64,000 bases of DNA from Rhipicephalus microplus (Eukaryota; Arthropoda; Arachnida; Ixodida; Ixodidae), in assembly GCF_043290135.1 (NCBI RefSeq), contig NW_027464604.1, positions 751,501 through 815,500 of the forward strand, in the 5' to 3' direction. The stretch's first letter is position 1, and each line of letters starts with the position of its first letter. Below are positions 1-12,529 of the stretch, piece by piece. The position numbers and the translations under genes are program-made. A model generated the notes under the pieces. The model was not told the DNA's origin and did no database searches. It worked only from the letters and a program-made list of their open reading frames with translations.

Positions 1-3000
1 GGTTAGGTTAAGTTGGTTTAAGCTAGGTAGCGTCGTCAAACCACCAAAAACGACGTCATCTAACGAGATAGTTTTGTTTTATTGCGAGTACTAAACTGCG
101 ATAGGTGAAATGTTGTGAAAGCACACAAAACGGCATGAACAAGCCAGATACTGCGTGTTGTACCGTTACGAGTGCGAAACTGCTATACTGTGATATTCTC
201 GTTAAAGCGCATGTAAGCATCGTGAAACCTTAAAGAACGATGTGATTTAGCGAGATACAGCGTTCTGCACTGTAATAGATTGGTGAAAACTGTGAGGTCA
301 TGCAAATATCGTAATTGTGAATGAAACAGTGTAATATAGTGTTTTAGATACAAGTGCGAATGTTAGGTTAGGTTAAGATATGAACCTTCGTAAAACCGCA
401 TTAAACAATGTCACTTAGTGAGATGCAGTGTTTTTCACCATTACAAGTTGGGAACTGCGATATTTATTGTGAAAGCGCATGAAACCGTCGTAATGTTGTA
501 GAAAGCAGTGTAAAGTAGTGACTAAAACGTTTTCTAACGATAGAAGTGCGAAGGTTATGTTAGGTTGAGTTATGTTAGTTTAAGCTAGGTAGCGTCGTGA
601 AACCACCAAAAACGACGTCATCTAACGAGATAGTGTTGTTTTATTGCGAGTACGAAACTGCGATAGGTGAAATATTGTGAAAGCACACAAAATGGCATAA
701 ACTAGCCAGGTACTGCGTCTTGGACCGTTACAAGTGCGAAACTGCTATATTGTGATACTCTCGTGAAAGCGCATGAAAGCATCGTGAAACCTTTAAGAAC
801 GATGTCATTTAGCGAGATACAGCGTTCTGTACTATACTAGGTTGGTGAAAAATTGTGAGGTCATGCAAATGTCGTAATTGTGAACGAAACAGTGTAATAG
901 AGCGTTTTTAGATACAAGTGCAAAGGTTAGGGTAAGTTAAGTCATTGAGCGACAAAAAACCGCATCCAACAATGTCAGCTATTGAGATGCAGTGTTTTTC
1001 ACCATTACAAGCCGGAAACTGCGATATCTAATCTGAAAGCGCATGAAACCGTCGTAATGTTGGAGAAAGCATTGTAAAGTAGCGAGTAAAACGTTTTCAA
1101 ACGCTAGAGATGTGAAGGTTAGGTTAGGTTGTGTTATGCTATTTTAAGCTAGGTAGCGTCGTCAAACTACTGAAAACGACGTCATTTAACGAGTTAGTGT
1201 TGTTTTGTTGCGAGTGCGAAACTGCGATATGCGAAATATTGTGAAAGCACACATAATGGCACGAACTAGCCAGATACTGCGTCTTGTACTGTTACAAGCG
1301 TGAAACTGCTATTGTGATGTTCTCGTGAAAGTGCTTGCAAGCATCGTGAAACCTTAAAGGACGATGTCATTTAGCGAGATACAGCGCTCTGTACTGTACT
1401 AAGTTGGTGAAAAAAACTTTGAGGTCATGAAATATCGTAATTTTCAACGAAACAGTGTAACCGAGCGATTTTAGATACAAGTTCGAAGGTTAGGTTAGAT
1501 TAAGTTATGAAGCGTCATAAAACCGCATTTAACAATGTCAGCCAATGAGATGTGTTTTTCACCATTACAAGTCGGAAACTGCGACATCTAATGTGAAAGT
1601 GCATGAAACCGTCGTAATGTTGCAAAAAGCATTGTAAAGTAGCGAATAAAACGTTTTCTAACGCTAGAAGTGCAAAGGATAGGTAAGGTTGATTTATGTT
1701 AGTTCAAGCTAGGTAGCGTCGTGAAGCCACCAAAAACGACGTCATCTAACGAGATAGTGTTGTTTTGTTGCGAGTACGAAACTGCGATAGGTGAGTTATT
1801 GTGAAAGCACACAAAACGGCGTGAACTAGCCAGATACTGCGTCTTGTACCGTTACAAGTGCGAAACTGCTGTACTGTGATATTCTCATTGAAGCGCATGA
1901 AAGCATCGTGATACCTTAAAGAATGATGTCATTTAGCGAGATACAGCGTTTTGTACGGTACTAGGTTGGTGAAAAACTGTGAGGTCATGCAAATATCGTA
2001 ATTGTGAACGAAACAGTGCAATAGAGCGTTTTTACATACAAGCGCGAATGTTAGGTTAGGTTAAGATATGAACCGTCGTAAAACCGCATTAAACAATGTC
2101 ACTTAGTGAGATGCAGTGTTTTTCAGCATCACAAGTCGGGAACTGCGATATCTAATGTGAAAGCCTCCGAAACCGGCGCAATGCTGTAGAAAGCATTGTA
2201 AAGTAGCGAGTAAAACGATTTCACACGAAAGAAGTGCGAAGGTTATGTTAGGTTGAGTTAGTTTAGGCTAGGTAGCGTCGTGAAACCACCAAAAACGACG
2301 TCATCTAACGAGATAGTTTTGTTTAATTGCGAGTACGAAACTGCGATAGGTGAAATATTGTGAAAGCACACAAAACGGCATGAACAAGCCAGATACTGCG
2401 TCTTGTACCGTTACAAGTGCGAAACTGCTGTATAGTGATATTCTCGTTAAAGCGCATGCAAGCATCGTGAAACCTTAAAGAACGATTTCATTTAGCGAGA
2501 TACAGCGTTCTGTACTGTAATAAGTTGGTGAAAAACAGTGAGGTCATGCAAATATCGTAATTGTGAACGAAACAGTGTAATAGAGCGTTTTTAGTTACAA
2601 GTGCGAAGGTTAGGTTAGGTTAAGATATGAACCGTCGTAAAACCGCATTAAACAATGCCACTTAGTGAGATGCAGTGTTTTTCATCATTACAAGTCGGAA
2701 ACTGCGATATCTATTGTGAAAGCGCATGAAAACGTCATAATGTTGCAGAAAGCATTGGAAAGTAGCGAGGAAAACGTTTTCCAACGAAAGGAGTGCGAAG
2801 ATTAAGTTAGGTTGACTTATGTAAGTTTAAGCTAGCGAGCGTCGTGAAACCACCAAAAACGACGTCATCTAACGGGATAGTGTTGTTTTATTGCAAGTAC
2901 GAAACTGCGAAAGGTGAAATGTGAAAACACACAAAACGGCATGAACAAGCCAGATACTGCGTGTTGTACCGTTACAAGTGCGAAACTGCTATACTGTGAT

Positions 3001-6000
3001 ATTCTCGTTAAAGCGATTGCAAGCATCGTGAAACCTTAAAGAACGATGTCATTTAGCGAGATACAGCGTTCTGTACTGTATTAAGTTGGTGAAAAACTGT
3101 GAGGTCATGCAAATTTCGTAATTGTGAACGAAACAGTGTAATAGAGCGTTTTTAGTTACAAGTGCGAAGGTTAGGTCAGGTTAAGATATGAAGCGTCGTA
3201 AAACCGCATTAAACATTGTCACTTAGTGAGATGCAGTGTTTTTCACCATTACAAGTCGGGCACTGCAATATCTATTGTGAAAGCGCATGAAACCGTCGTA
3301 AAGTTGTAGAAAGCATTGTAAAGTAGAAAGTAAAACGTTTTCTAACGATAGAAGTGCGAAGGTTCTGTTAGGTTGAGTTGTGTTAGTTTAAGCTAGGTAG
3401 CGTCGTGAAACCACCAAAAACGACGTCATTTAACGAGATTGTGTTGTTTTATTGCGAGTACGAAACTGCGATAGGTGAAATATTGTGAAAGCACACAAAA
3501 TGGCATAAACTAGCCAGATACTGCGTCTTAAACCGTTACAAGTGCGGAATTGCTATATTGTGATATTCTCGTGAAAGCGCATGAAAGCATCGTGAAACCT
3601 TCAAGAACGATGTCATTTAGCGAGATACAGCGTTCTGTACTGTACTAGGTTGGTGAAAAACTGTGAGGTCATGCAAATATCCTAATTGTGAACGAAACAG
3701 TGTAATAGAGCGTTCTTAGATACAAGCGCGAATGTTAGGTTAGGTTATGAAGCGTCATAAAACCGCAATAAACAATTTCAGCTATTGAGATGCAGTGTTT
3801 TTCACCACTACAAGTCGGAAACTGCGATATATAATGTGAAAGCGCATGAAACCGTCGTAATGTTGCAGAAAGCATTGTAAAGTAGCGAGTAAAACGTTTT
3901 CTAACGCTAGAGATGCGAAAGTTAGGTTAGGTTGAGTTATATTATTTGAAGCTAGGTAGCGTCGTTAAACCACCACAAACGACGTCTTCTAACGAGTTAG
4001 TGTTGTTTTGTTGCGAGTGTGAAACTGCGATATGTGAAATATTGTGAAAGCACACATAACGGCACGAACTAGCCAGATAATGCGTCTTGTACCGTTACAA
4101 GTGCGAAACTGCTAATGTGATATTCTCGTGAAAGTGCTTGCAAGCATCGTGAAACCTTAAAGAACGATGTCATTTAGCGAGATACAGCGTTCTGTACTGT
4201 ACTAAGTTGGTGAAAAAACTTTGAGGTTATGCAAATATCGTAATTGTCAACGAAACAGTGTAACCGAGCGTTTTTAGATACAAGTTCGAAGGTTACGTTA
4301 GATTAAGTTATGAAGCGTCATAAAACCGCATTAAACAATGTCAGCCAACGAGATGTGTTTTTCACCATTACAAGTCGGAAACTGCGATATCTAATGTGAA
4401 AATGCATGAAACCGTCGTAATGTTTTAAAAAGCATTTTAAAATAGCGAATAAAACGTTTTCTAACGCTAGAAGTGCAAAGGATAGGTAAGGTTGAGTTAG
4501 GTTAGTTCAAACTAGGTAGCGTCGTGAAGCCACCAAAAACGACGTCATCCAATGAGATAGTGTTGTTTTGTTGCGAGTACGAAACTGCGATAGGTGAGTT
4601 ATTGTGAAAGCACACAAAACGGCTTGAACTAGCCAGATACTGCGTCTTGTACTGTTACAAGTGCGAAACTGGTATATTGGGTTATTCTCGTGAAAGCGCA
4701 TGCAAGCATCGTGGAACCTTAAAGAACGATGTCATATAGCGGGATACAGCGTTCTGTACTGTACTAAGTGGGTGAAAAACTGTGCGGTCATGCAAATATC
4801 GTAAAATTGAACGAAACAGTGTAATAGAGCGTTTTTAGATACAAGCGCGAATGTTAGGTTAGGTTAAGATATGAACCGTCGTAAAACCGCATTAAACAAT
4901 GTCACTTAGTGAGATGCAGTGTTTTTCACCATTACAAGTCGGGAACTGCGATATCTAATGTGAAAGCGCATGAAACCGTCGTAATGTTGTAGAAAGCATT
5001 GTAAAGTAGCGAGTAAAACGTTTTCTAACGATAGAAGTGCGAAGGTTAGGTTAGGTTAGGTTAGTTTAAGCTAGGTAGCGTCGTGAAACCACCAAAAACG
5101 ACGTCATCTAACGGGATAGTGTTGTTTTATTGCGAGTACGAAACTGCGAAAGGTTAAATGTTGTGAAAACACACAAAACGGCATGAACAAGCCAGATACT
5201 GCGTGTTGTACCGTTACAAGTGCGAAACTGCTATACTGTGATATTCTCGTTAAAGCGATTGCAAGCATCGTGAAACCTTCAAGAACGATGTCATTTAGCG
5301 AGATACAGCGTTCTGTACTGTACTAAGTGGGTGAAAAACTGTGCGGTCATGCAAATATCGTAAAATTGAACGAAACAGTGTAATAGAGCGTTTTTAGATA
5401 CAAGCGCTCATGTTAGGTTAGGTTAAGATATGAACCGTCGTAAAACCGCATTAAACAATGTCACTTAGTGAGATGCAGTGTTTTTCACCATTACAAGTCG
5501 GGAACTGCGATATCTAATGTGAAAGCGCATGAAACCGTCGTAATGTTGTAGAAAGCATTGTAAAGTAGCGAGTAAAACGTTTTCTAACGATAGAAGTGCG
5601 AAGGTTAGGTTAGGTTAGGTTAGTTTAAGCTAGGTAGCGTCGTGAAACCACCAAAAACGACGTCATCTAACAAGATGAGTTTTGTTTTATTGCGAGTACG
5701 AAACTGCGATAGGTGAAATGTTGTGAAAGCACACAAAACGGCATGAACAAGCCAGATACTGCGTGTTGTACCGTTACAAGTGCGAAACTGCTATACTGTG
5801 ATATTCTCGTTAAAGCGCATGCAAGCATCGTGAAACCTTAAAGAACGATGTGATTTAGCGAGATACAGCGTTCTGTACTGTAATAGATTGGTGAAAAACT
5901 GTGAGGTCATGCAAATATCGTAATTGTGAATGAAGCAGTGTAATAGAGTGTTTTAGATAGAAGTGCGAATGTTAGGTTAGGTTGAGTTATGTTAGTTGAA

Positions 6001-6170
6001 GCTAGGTAGCATCGTGAAATCACCAAAAACGACGTCATCTAACGAGATAGTGTTGTTTTGTTGCGAATGCAAAACTGCGATATGTGAAAGATTGTGAAAG
6101 CACACAAAACGGCGTGAACTAGCCAGATACTGCGTCTTGTACTGTTACAAGTGCGAAACTGCTATATTGT
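1..6170. repeat. Satellite block 1, ~560-bp units
   Basis: Tandem array with unit starts (GCTAGGTAGCG or close variant) at 22, 584, 1148, 1708, 2267, 2831, 3392, 3951, 4511, 5070, 5629 and 6001. Spacing is 559-564 bp except the last full unit, which is 372 bp. Using the first unit as reference, six internally related subunits can be read: A1 34-121, A2 122-220, A3 221-309, B1 310-388, A4 389-488, B2 489-595. Each B subunit ends in a short TTAGGTTAGG array. The array stops abruptly at 6170, about 170 bp into a unit, where GCTATATTGT is followed by unrelated sequence. Units differ from one another by scattered substitutions and small indels. No coding function is apparent. Confidence 0.97.
5629..6000. 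repeat. Short 372-bp satellite unit (A4-B2 deleted)
   Basis: This unit passes from the GGTTAGGTTAGG motif that ends subunit B1 (about 5968-5980) straight into the GAGTTATGTTAG tail that normally follows the same motif at the end of B2. The ~188 bp of A4 plus most of B2 are absent. The junction lies in the motif shared by B1 and B2, as expected from unequal recombination between two subunits of the same unit or of sister arrays. Confidence 0.85.
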
Positions 6171-6664
6171 TCGAGCACAACCATTCCATGAGATGAGAAT
6201 TGATGACAGGCAGAACCCACGTGGCTAATATGTAATTGTTATCACAATGTAATAGACAAAGTAATGTTGTAAACAGCAATAGAGGCAAGCATGAGTAGTC
6301 GTGTTGCAACTGTGAAGCTCGTGCAAAGGCCAGTTTGTCTGTGCCTGCATTCATACGGTGCCAAAACCGTTTCATTCTGGCATGGCATGAGAGAGCGTGC
6401 TGTGATGAGCGCATATGCTGTCCCACATCTGGATAGAACGGAGAACATAAACAGGCATTTAATTGTAAGCAACGAAATGAGCAGAAGATCTGTCCCTTCA
6501 CGTCAGCCACGAGAAAGCCAAATAACATAGAACTTAATCTCCTGCAAATATTTTTTTAGCATCCCAGTTTCCTCAGTCTGAGCAACATGGCACACGAAAA
6601 TTTGTTGGCATTGCCGCCCCTATCTGCCACCACTCGTTAATATGGACATTCCGTGCCTTCACAG

Positions 6665-6738
6665 GTGGAGCGTGCCGAGCCTTCAACATTGGAGAGATGC
6701 CCTGGGTGTCTGCTAGATTGCAGCAGATTCTCTACAAG
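6665..6738 (+). CDS. Candidate internal exon, unrecognised protein
   Basis: A 74-bp open segment with a splice-acceptor-like border (TTCCGTGCCTTCACAG just before it) and a possible donor (CTACAAG/GTCTGT) after it. One frame reads ...FNIGEMPWVSARLQQILYK, entering with two bases to complete a codon and leaving in phase 0. That phase fits the next candidate exon at 7815. At least one other frame is also open, so the frame is not certain. No protein family is recognised. It could be a chance open stretch; it is kept because phase and direction agree with its neighbour. Confidence 0.22.
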
Positions 6739-7814
6739 GTCTGTACAACGCTATCGGGTGTTTCAAAAACACATCAATTTTCTAATTATTTCTTTTTTTT
6801 TAGCTTAGCGGTGTCCTGCCATAATAACAAGGAAGTCATTTTTTCTTATGCTGTTGACCTGTGGTTTGCATTCCAAGGCTCGTTTAGGGCAGTGTGTTGG
6901 CTATCGCTTGGACACCAGTGCTAGTACAGAGTGGCAAGTTTCGAAATGTCTCGTAAGTGCTTTCTATTCATAGAAACCAGAAAAGCTGAAACCTCAAAGT
7001 GAGGCTTTCCTTAAGGGTTGAGCACCTTAACCATATCTGTCTGTCAGTCGGTCTGTGTAGTATCTATCTGATCGATCAGTTTATTCTATCCTATTAAGTC
7101 TGGGCGCTCTGTGATCGTCTCCTTAACTTGACACCTAAGGTCAGCAACTCACTTATGAGTCGACTTAGTCGAGACTCGCTCATACTCAAATAAGCCAGGT
7201 GCTTGACTGATTAGGGGTGAGTAATATTTTAGCGAGCTTGATGTCGAGCGAGTCTCGTTTAAGGAAACTTTGGTGGGTTAGAATGAGCCCCAGGCGCGAA
7301 GTATGTATAAGTGAGTTTGAGTGAGCTCTAATGTTTTGCCAACTAATGTTTGACATGAATCAAAACTTGCATGACAGGAAACAGTACGTTATAAAAGGGT
7401 TTGATTCAGCAATTCACTGACATTTGCTTTCTATAATATACAAGATGTTTATTTACACTACTTACAAATGCGTTAGAGAGCCAAGAATCTATGGTTGACT
7501 GTTTTCGAAAAGTCTCTTGTCACTGTATTTTCGACCACTTATTCACCCTGCACCGACCGCTTGTCTTCCTCTATTGCTTGCTGCACCGTTTAGTGTATCA
7601 AGGGTCGGTAATGCAGTTTCCCTTACATATTGGGCGTGAGGCCCACCACCGGAGGCGCGAGTGCTGTGTCGTACAGGGTTGGATCACGTGATCTCGCCTC
7701 GCACTGGCAAAGGAAAGCTGGCGGTTGCATGTGTGATTCTACCGTGACTTTGCAGGGTCTTCATTTTCGAACAGCGTTGTTTTGCTCTGGCTTCATGTGT
7801 GCGGACTTCTGCAG
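6739..7814. other. No clear gene; GAGTGAG/GACTCGCTC-rich repeat
   Basis: Noncoding-looking sequence. A stretch at about 7140-7330 is rich in permutations of GAGTGAG and GACTCGCTC (for example TCGAGACTCGCTCATACTC and later GAGTTTGAGTGAGCTC), consistent with a degenerate simple or dispersed repeat. TCTGTCTGTCAGTCGGTCTG near 7035 is a short pyrimidine-purine simple repeat. Apparent ORFs here are short and overlap each other on both strands, so none is annotated. Confidence 0.4.
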
Positions 7815-7884
7815 ACAGACTACACAATCCGGAAAGACAGCAAAATTTACCGGCGACATGCCACAGTGCGCTACATACGTGAAG
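7815..7884 (+). CDS. Candidate internal exon, unrecognised protein
   Basis: A 70-bp segment with an acceptor-like CTTCTGCAG immediately before it and a donor-like GAAG/GTAGTC after it. The frame starting in phase 0 is open and reads like a real peptide rich in charged residues (TDYTIRKDSKIYRRHATVRY, then one or two residues before the donor). It leaves in phase 1. An alternative donor six bases upstream (ATAC/GTGAAG) is equally plausible. The candidate exon at 6665-6738 ends in the matching phase. I do not recognise the protein family, and no continuation downstream is certain: a good acceptor at 8241-8243 (TTTCGTTGCAG) has an open frame, but its phase does not match cleanly. Confidence 0.3.
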
Positions 7885-8379
7885 GTAGTCTCACGGCGGT
7901 TGCAGTGCCATTGTCTCCTGTCTCTTTTTGTGTTTTGGTTGTTATCAACAATGGGGTTAACATGAGCACCGACCATGAATGCTCGCATAAAAGCGGAACA
8001 TTTAGGTTTCCGCACGGGAACCTCGTCACAACTAATAATGAATGTGCGAAAAGTCCAATTATATATATTTCAAAATAGAATGTAGGTGTGTGGAGCTGGG
8101 GGAAGTTGCTGTCATTGTCATTACACTCAGGAATGTGCCCCGTTGTTGTGCGATTTGTGAGAGAGTCTAGATATAGCCCGGAAGTTCAATTCTTTTCCCT
8201 TTATTTTGGTAATGTCACCTTATTCTAGTCTATTTCGTTGCAGATGCTTCTGTTTGTTCGGCCAGCTCGTTAGACGCAACTTTCTTTCCTACATCATACA
8301 TGTGTCGCTCCAGTTAGAGCTACTTTTCTGGCCAAGGTAACCTAACAGTAGCCTGTGCCACTCCCACCCTCCTCCCCGG
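7885..8379. other. Noncoding-looking; isolated acceptor-like site at 8243
   Basis: Mostly T-rich sequence. A pyrimidine-rich tract ending in GTTGCAG at 8237-8243 looks like a splice acceptor, and a donor-like CCAAG/GTAACC lies at 8332-8342. The 93 bp between them are open in one frame (phase requiring one base), which does not fit the exit phase of the upstream candidate exon. I therefore do not call it an exon. Confidence 0.3.
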
Positions 8380-8480
8380 CTCTCCTTCTCTATGTGTGTA
8401 TTCGACCACACTGGTTTCCGTCCACCAGTAGCGTAGCCAGGGGGTGGCACACCCGGCCCGTGCCTCTGCCCTCCCAATAT
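8380..8480. repeat. Fragment of a GCGTAGCCAGG-type dispersed repeat
   Basis: The segment around 8427-8470 contains GTAGCGTAGCCAGGGGGTGG followed by CACACCCGGCCCGTGCC. From memory this is a signature of a dispersed repeat often found in tick and other arthropod genomes; its minus-strand translation gives the recurrent VPPPGYATG peptide seen in predicted proteins that are really repeats. The boundaries are approximate. No terminal repeats or target duplication were found. Confidence 0.4.
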
Positions 8481-9477
8481 TTTCCTGTGGTATATAGGGG
8501 AGCAGAAAATAACGGTGTGACTTTGTTTTCTTTCTTTTCTTCTTTTTTTTTGCAATAAAACCTGCCTGTCTACGGTCAGCGTTTTGTTTGCGTGGACAGG
8601 GATTTTTTCACCTGTGGTGCGGTAGCACTTTACGCGAGTCACGGAGCGGCGAGGGCAGCAATTGCGAGCCGATGTATTATTGGGAGTTCTTCATCGATGG
8701 TGACGACCTATAGATATTGAAAAAGTATCAACACTGGCCAACTTGTGCTATAATAATAGCGCGTGGTTGCTGATGTGGAGAGGCGTTATCAGTATCACTC
8801 GCTTATCACTTAGTGTCATATGCACGTGCTTCACGAGATAGTCTATGCTTCAAGATTTCTTGGATCTCGCCCTGCACTTTTGGAGTTGGTCTTGCATGAG
8901 ATGACCGCGAACGGCAGTGCAGCTTGCTTTTGTTTGTTAGAAGCGCTTTACGCTATCATGTCACGATTTTTTTTTTGAGCGAACGACCACTCTTACGTCA
9001 CTAAGATTCTTGTGCAATCACAATTATTTAATTTCTTTTTGAGTGTGATGTGTTCTTTTTAATGTCTCCGCGGAACCTAGCTTTTAACTAAACCTTTTTT
9101 AGATATTATTTTACGTGTTACGAGGGCTAGATGTCACGTGTGTGGATGTAAAAAAGTAGTGCAGTTCATACCTAGCGATCATCTGTTCAAAAACTTCCTT
9201 CAAAATCTGTTTCAGTTTAATGTGTATCCTAAGGAAATTAAAGTATGCACTGGTGCCCCCACGTTGCTAAACATGGGTATTTTCAAGCTCCCAGGACAAC
9301 TTAGTAAAGGCGGCTAACTGCTGCAAAATTGAAATTTCGCTGCTCCAGAAACCGCTCCCAATTTAGTTTCAGCCATCTCACCCCAGTTTGAGTAAAGCGT
9401 TAACCTTAGGTCTAAAAACTGAAGGTTCAATTCCTGCAGCAGTTTTGCCGTAAAGTGAAGTACCCTTCCATTCTCCA
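8481..9477. other. No feature seen
   Basis: AT-rich sequence without a convincing ORF, tandem repeat or RNA gene. A short segment at about 9320-9370 (CTGCTCCAGAAACCGCTCCC after an AAATTT motif) resembles the GCTCCA-type repeat noted at 11,100-11,215. Confidence 0.4.
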
Positions 9478-9830
9478 AAGAGACACTAAAGAGCAAAACA
9501 ATTTTTTGCATATATGTACTTCTAAATACACTATCCGACAAACACTTTTCTTGCGGCAACATGATGCTCGGCAACGGACAAAACATGCAAGAAGAAAATT
9601 TGGGTGGAGATTCCACTGAGATTGCCTTTGCCAAACACAGTGACGCACGAAATAATGAAGGCGTCTACTGGGGGGGGGGGGGGTCACACATAGCTTCTAC
9701 TCATTAAAAATGAAGTACATTCTGTTCAGTGGGTGCTAGACCTAGCATACGATGATTGGAAAATTTCATTGAGCCAATGTCATAAAAATACGAAAAAGAC
9801 ATCTCTAAATTTGCTACGTGATGCTCAAAC
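9478..9830 (+). repeat. Diverged dispersed repeat, copy 1
   Basis: This segment aligns collinearly by eye with 13,501-13,850. Shared landmarks in order are GACACTAAA, a CCGCG/GCGGC core before a GCTYGG motif, GGGTGGAGA, CGCACGAAA, TACTGGG, GACCTA and GAGCCAATG/AAGCCAATG, followed by AAAATAC. The copies are clearly related but heavily diverged, so the family is old. A run of 14 G at 9670-9683 sits inside this copy and not in the other. No coding capacity is seen. The family looks like a non-autonomous repeat; I cannot name it. Confidence 0.6.
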
Positions 9831-12529
9831 GCATGGGTGCAACAGCTGTTCTGATTGCGTCAATTTTATAAAATTGCTCATTTGTGTGCCGAGCTGTGCC
9901 AAAACCATAAAATTTGCCGAAATTGTGCCACGCTGCGCCAAAATGCCCGACGGGCCTCAAAATTTTCTCGTTTGCCCTAATGTGAGCGAGAAATGGAGAC
10001 CATTTTAGTCACTTGTAGTTTGCATCATCAGTCCATGCGGGCAGACCCTAACCATAAACCGCAGTGTAAGACAGCTGCTCATTATTTAAAGACAGTCGAA
10101 AAACTCTATCAACCAGATGTAGTTACAACGCCACGTGCCGGTCGGTTTGCTGACCGCAGCAGATATATTTAACGGCGGGACGACGCAACGACAACACAAA
10201 AGATGTGTTGCCGTAGCCAGCAACACTTCGTTGGAAATATGAATTTTCTAGTCATCAAGTGCTGCCATGGCATCTTAGGAACCATTAGGAAATAAAGCTG
10301 TAAGTGTTCAAGCTCTCAGCATATCGAGCTTGTACACTACCAGCTTTACAGCCAGTTCATGCCGTGACGTCAGTTGCCATAGCAACACCACATGCTATAG
10401 ATATCCGGTGCCATTGCGAAGCCAACTGGCAGGTTGGTCTCGCAATGGTTTGATTAGATTGCTTTATCTGGTCAAACGCGCCTTGCAAGCAAGCCAAAAA
10501 TTGTGCCCTAAACCTAACTTCTTCATGAAAAAAAAAATGAAGGGAAGGAGGGGGGGGGGGGTTGTGGTTCGAAATTTCTTGGTCTTGTTCTAACCTGTGC
10601 AGAAACACCGCTTAAGCCACCTTCGCATAGTACATGATGGCCTGTGAAAAAGCCTTATAATATTTGGAAGGGGCTTGTAGTAGTCTCTAGACACTTTGCA
10701 GTTTGTTCAATCACTGATGTAATATATGCCACATATTATTCAGTAGGAAAAGTTACTGGCAAAATTATTTGGGGTACAATATGACATCTCTATAGCTGTA
10801 AAAAATCCGTTTTTTTCTAGTTTTAGGAATCTCATGGTCACCATCTGGGGAAATCCACATTTGAATTCTCAAACGATTTGACAGGCCTGGTGACTTCTAA
10901 TGTGGACCTTATGATTGTTTGCGGAGTGGGGTGATTAAAGAAATTACTACTTTTTGAAATTGGAGTGCACATATTCACTGTGCATGATTTAGGGAATGTT
11001 AAATGGCTTGCACATAAATATATATTTTTAAGTCTAAGCCTTCTTTCTCAAGTTGCTCAAAATTCGGTCTTTCGTGGTAAAAAAAAATGAATGTTTTTTC
11101 GCTTGTAACCTGCTACAAATTTAAATTTTAGTGCTCCAAAAAGAAAATTTTGCTGCTTTGAAAATTCAAATTCTAGTGCTCCAAATTCTAGTTCAGCTGT
11201 CGCACCCTGGCAAATGTTTAAGCACGAAATTTACCATTAAAATGTTGACCTTGATTTTTGTTCATTGATAATGAAATGATGACAGTGAAACTTGTAGCAT
11301 TAGAGATTTCAGACCACAGTTTGTTCATCTAAGTCAAGCAATTGTTTCTCTTTATTGTCCCGACTATATCTACTTGCGGCGAGTCTGGAGGCGCACGCTT
11401 GCTTTATTTGCGGACTGTGTACAGAAAGGAGGTTGTGCTTCTACCTATTGCTGCAATCTTGTTCCAAACTAACTCGCCGCCGTCCATTGGAAAAAAAAGG
11501 CTAGCGCACTCAAATAATGCTCAGGTTCATTTCTACTTTTGCACTTTCTGGTGTTACCAACGCAATGGAAACATGGTAGGAAGCATATATGACACCTTTT
11601 GCTGATACTTCAAGACAGGAGTGAATTGATAAATATTCCATTCTGCACGCACGTACCATTGTGCATTGGGTTCAGAAGGCTTGGCCACAAAATCTTTCAC
11701 AAACTGGCAGAGGAAATGATAGACAACATAATCTTTTCTTTTTTTCTGAGAAAAATTGTTTTGGAAACGTTTACTTCGAATTCGTATGCGGCAGCCAGTG
11801 CCCATGAAAATGATAAATTGGCACATTCTTGTTCAAGGTATCACATTTCGTGCTTATTGAAATAAGTACTTCATTAAGGTGAAAGTAAAAGCATAAGAGG
11901 GATGGTCACTATTTCTCACAAGTAGGTGTGAATAGCACTCGCAATAGCAGGAGTAATAGCAGTAGTAATAAGAATGTCAATGAAAATAATATTTGTTCAA
12001 AATAAAAACACAAAATTTGGAGACATGAAAGATCATGTTGTGATGCAGTTTTGGAAAGTCGTTTTAGTAAAGAAAAAAAAAACCAAGCCCGCACAATCCC
12101 ACATGCAATCTTCAGTGCCGATTAAAAAATGTGAAACATTTTCTCATGCAATAAGGCTCTCCAGAGACGCACGGGAACAATATAATTTTATAGAATCAAA
12201 AAATGTCCTCATTAGTACTAATATATTTTCATTGCACCTGAAGAAAAAAAAGCACCGTTGGCAAAAATTTGTTGTGATGCTTTTAGCTGAAATAGCGACA
12301 TTGTTTCTAACCAGAAATGCTTTTGTGTGGGCTTGTAAAGAAAGCGAGACGGCATGTCATTTCAATCCGTCAACATTTTTATGCAATTAACTAGAAGAAT
12401 CTGGGAAAAAGTTTCAGAAGTAATTAGCGCCGACGCTTTTGCGTGACTCTTGTCCACACTTTCCGAACAGGCCAGCAGCAGTGAATCTTCAATGTATTGC
12501 TCAATAATCGAGTGTTATTGTCAAGGATT
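9831..12529. other. No clear gene; low-complexity patches
   Basis: Mainly AT-rich DNA. It includes a run of 12 G at 10550-10561, an A-run at 10528-10537 just before it, and a T-rich/A-rich stretch at 11,940-12,090 with an (ARTAGYAGY)-like patch at 11,936-11,970. ORFs of 60-140 codons here are AT-driven, lack splice or start context, and overlap on both strands. None is annotated. Confidence 0.4.
11100..11215. repeat. GCTCCA-containing degenerate internal repeat
   Basis: The motif AAATTT followed by a short spacer and GTGCTCCA recurs at about 11,122-11,140, 11,155-11,168 (degenerate) and 11,169-11,185, and a related motif occurs at 9,325-9,350. It looks like a decayed short-period repeat or several fragments of one dispersed element. 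Boundaries are approximate. Confidence 0.35.

Noticed and set aside
6145..6528. 127-codon minus-strand ORF spanning the satellite-island junction
   Set aside because: It starts in the island and ends in satellite, has overlapping ORFs on the other strand, and shows no recognisable domain.
8355..8642. ORFs on both strands including a VPPPGYATG peptide
   Set aside because: That peptide is a hallmark of a translated dispersed repeat rather than of a protein family.
11974..12390. 138-codon + strand ORF
   Set aside because: Lysine/phenylalanine-rich translation of AT-rich DNA with A-runs; no domain and an overlapping ORF on the other strand.
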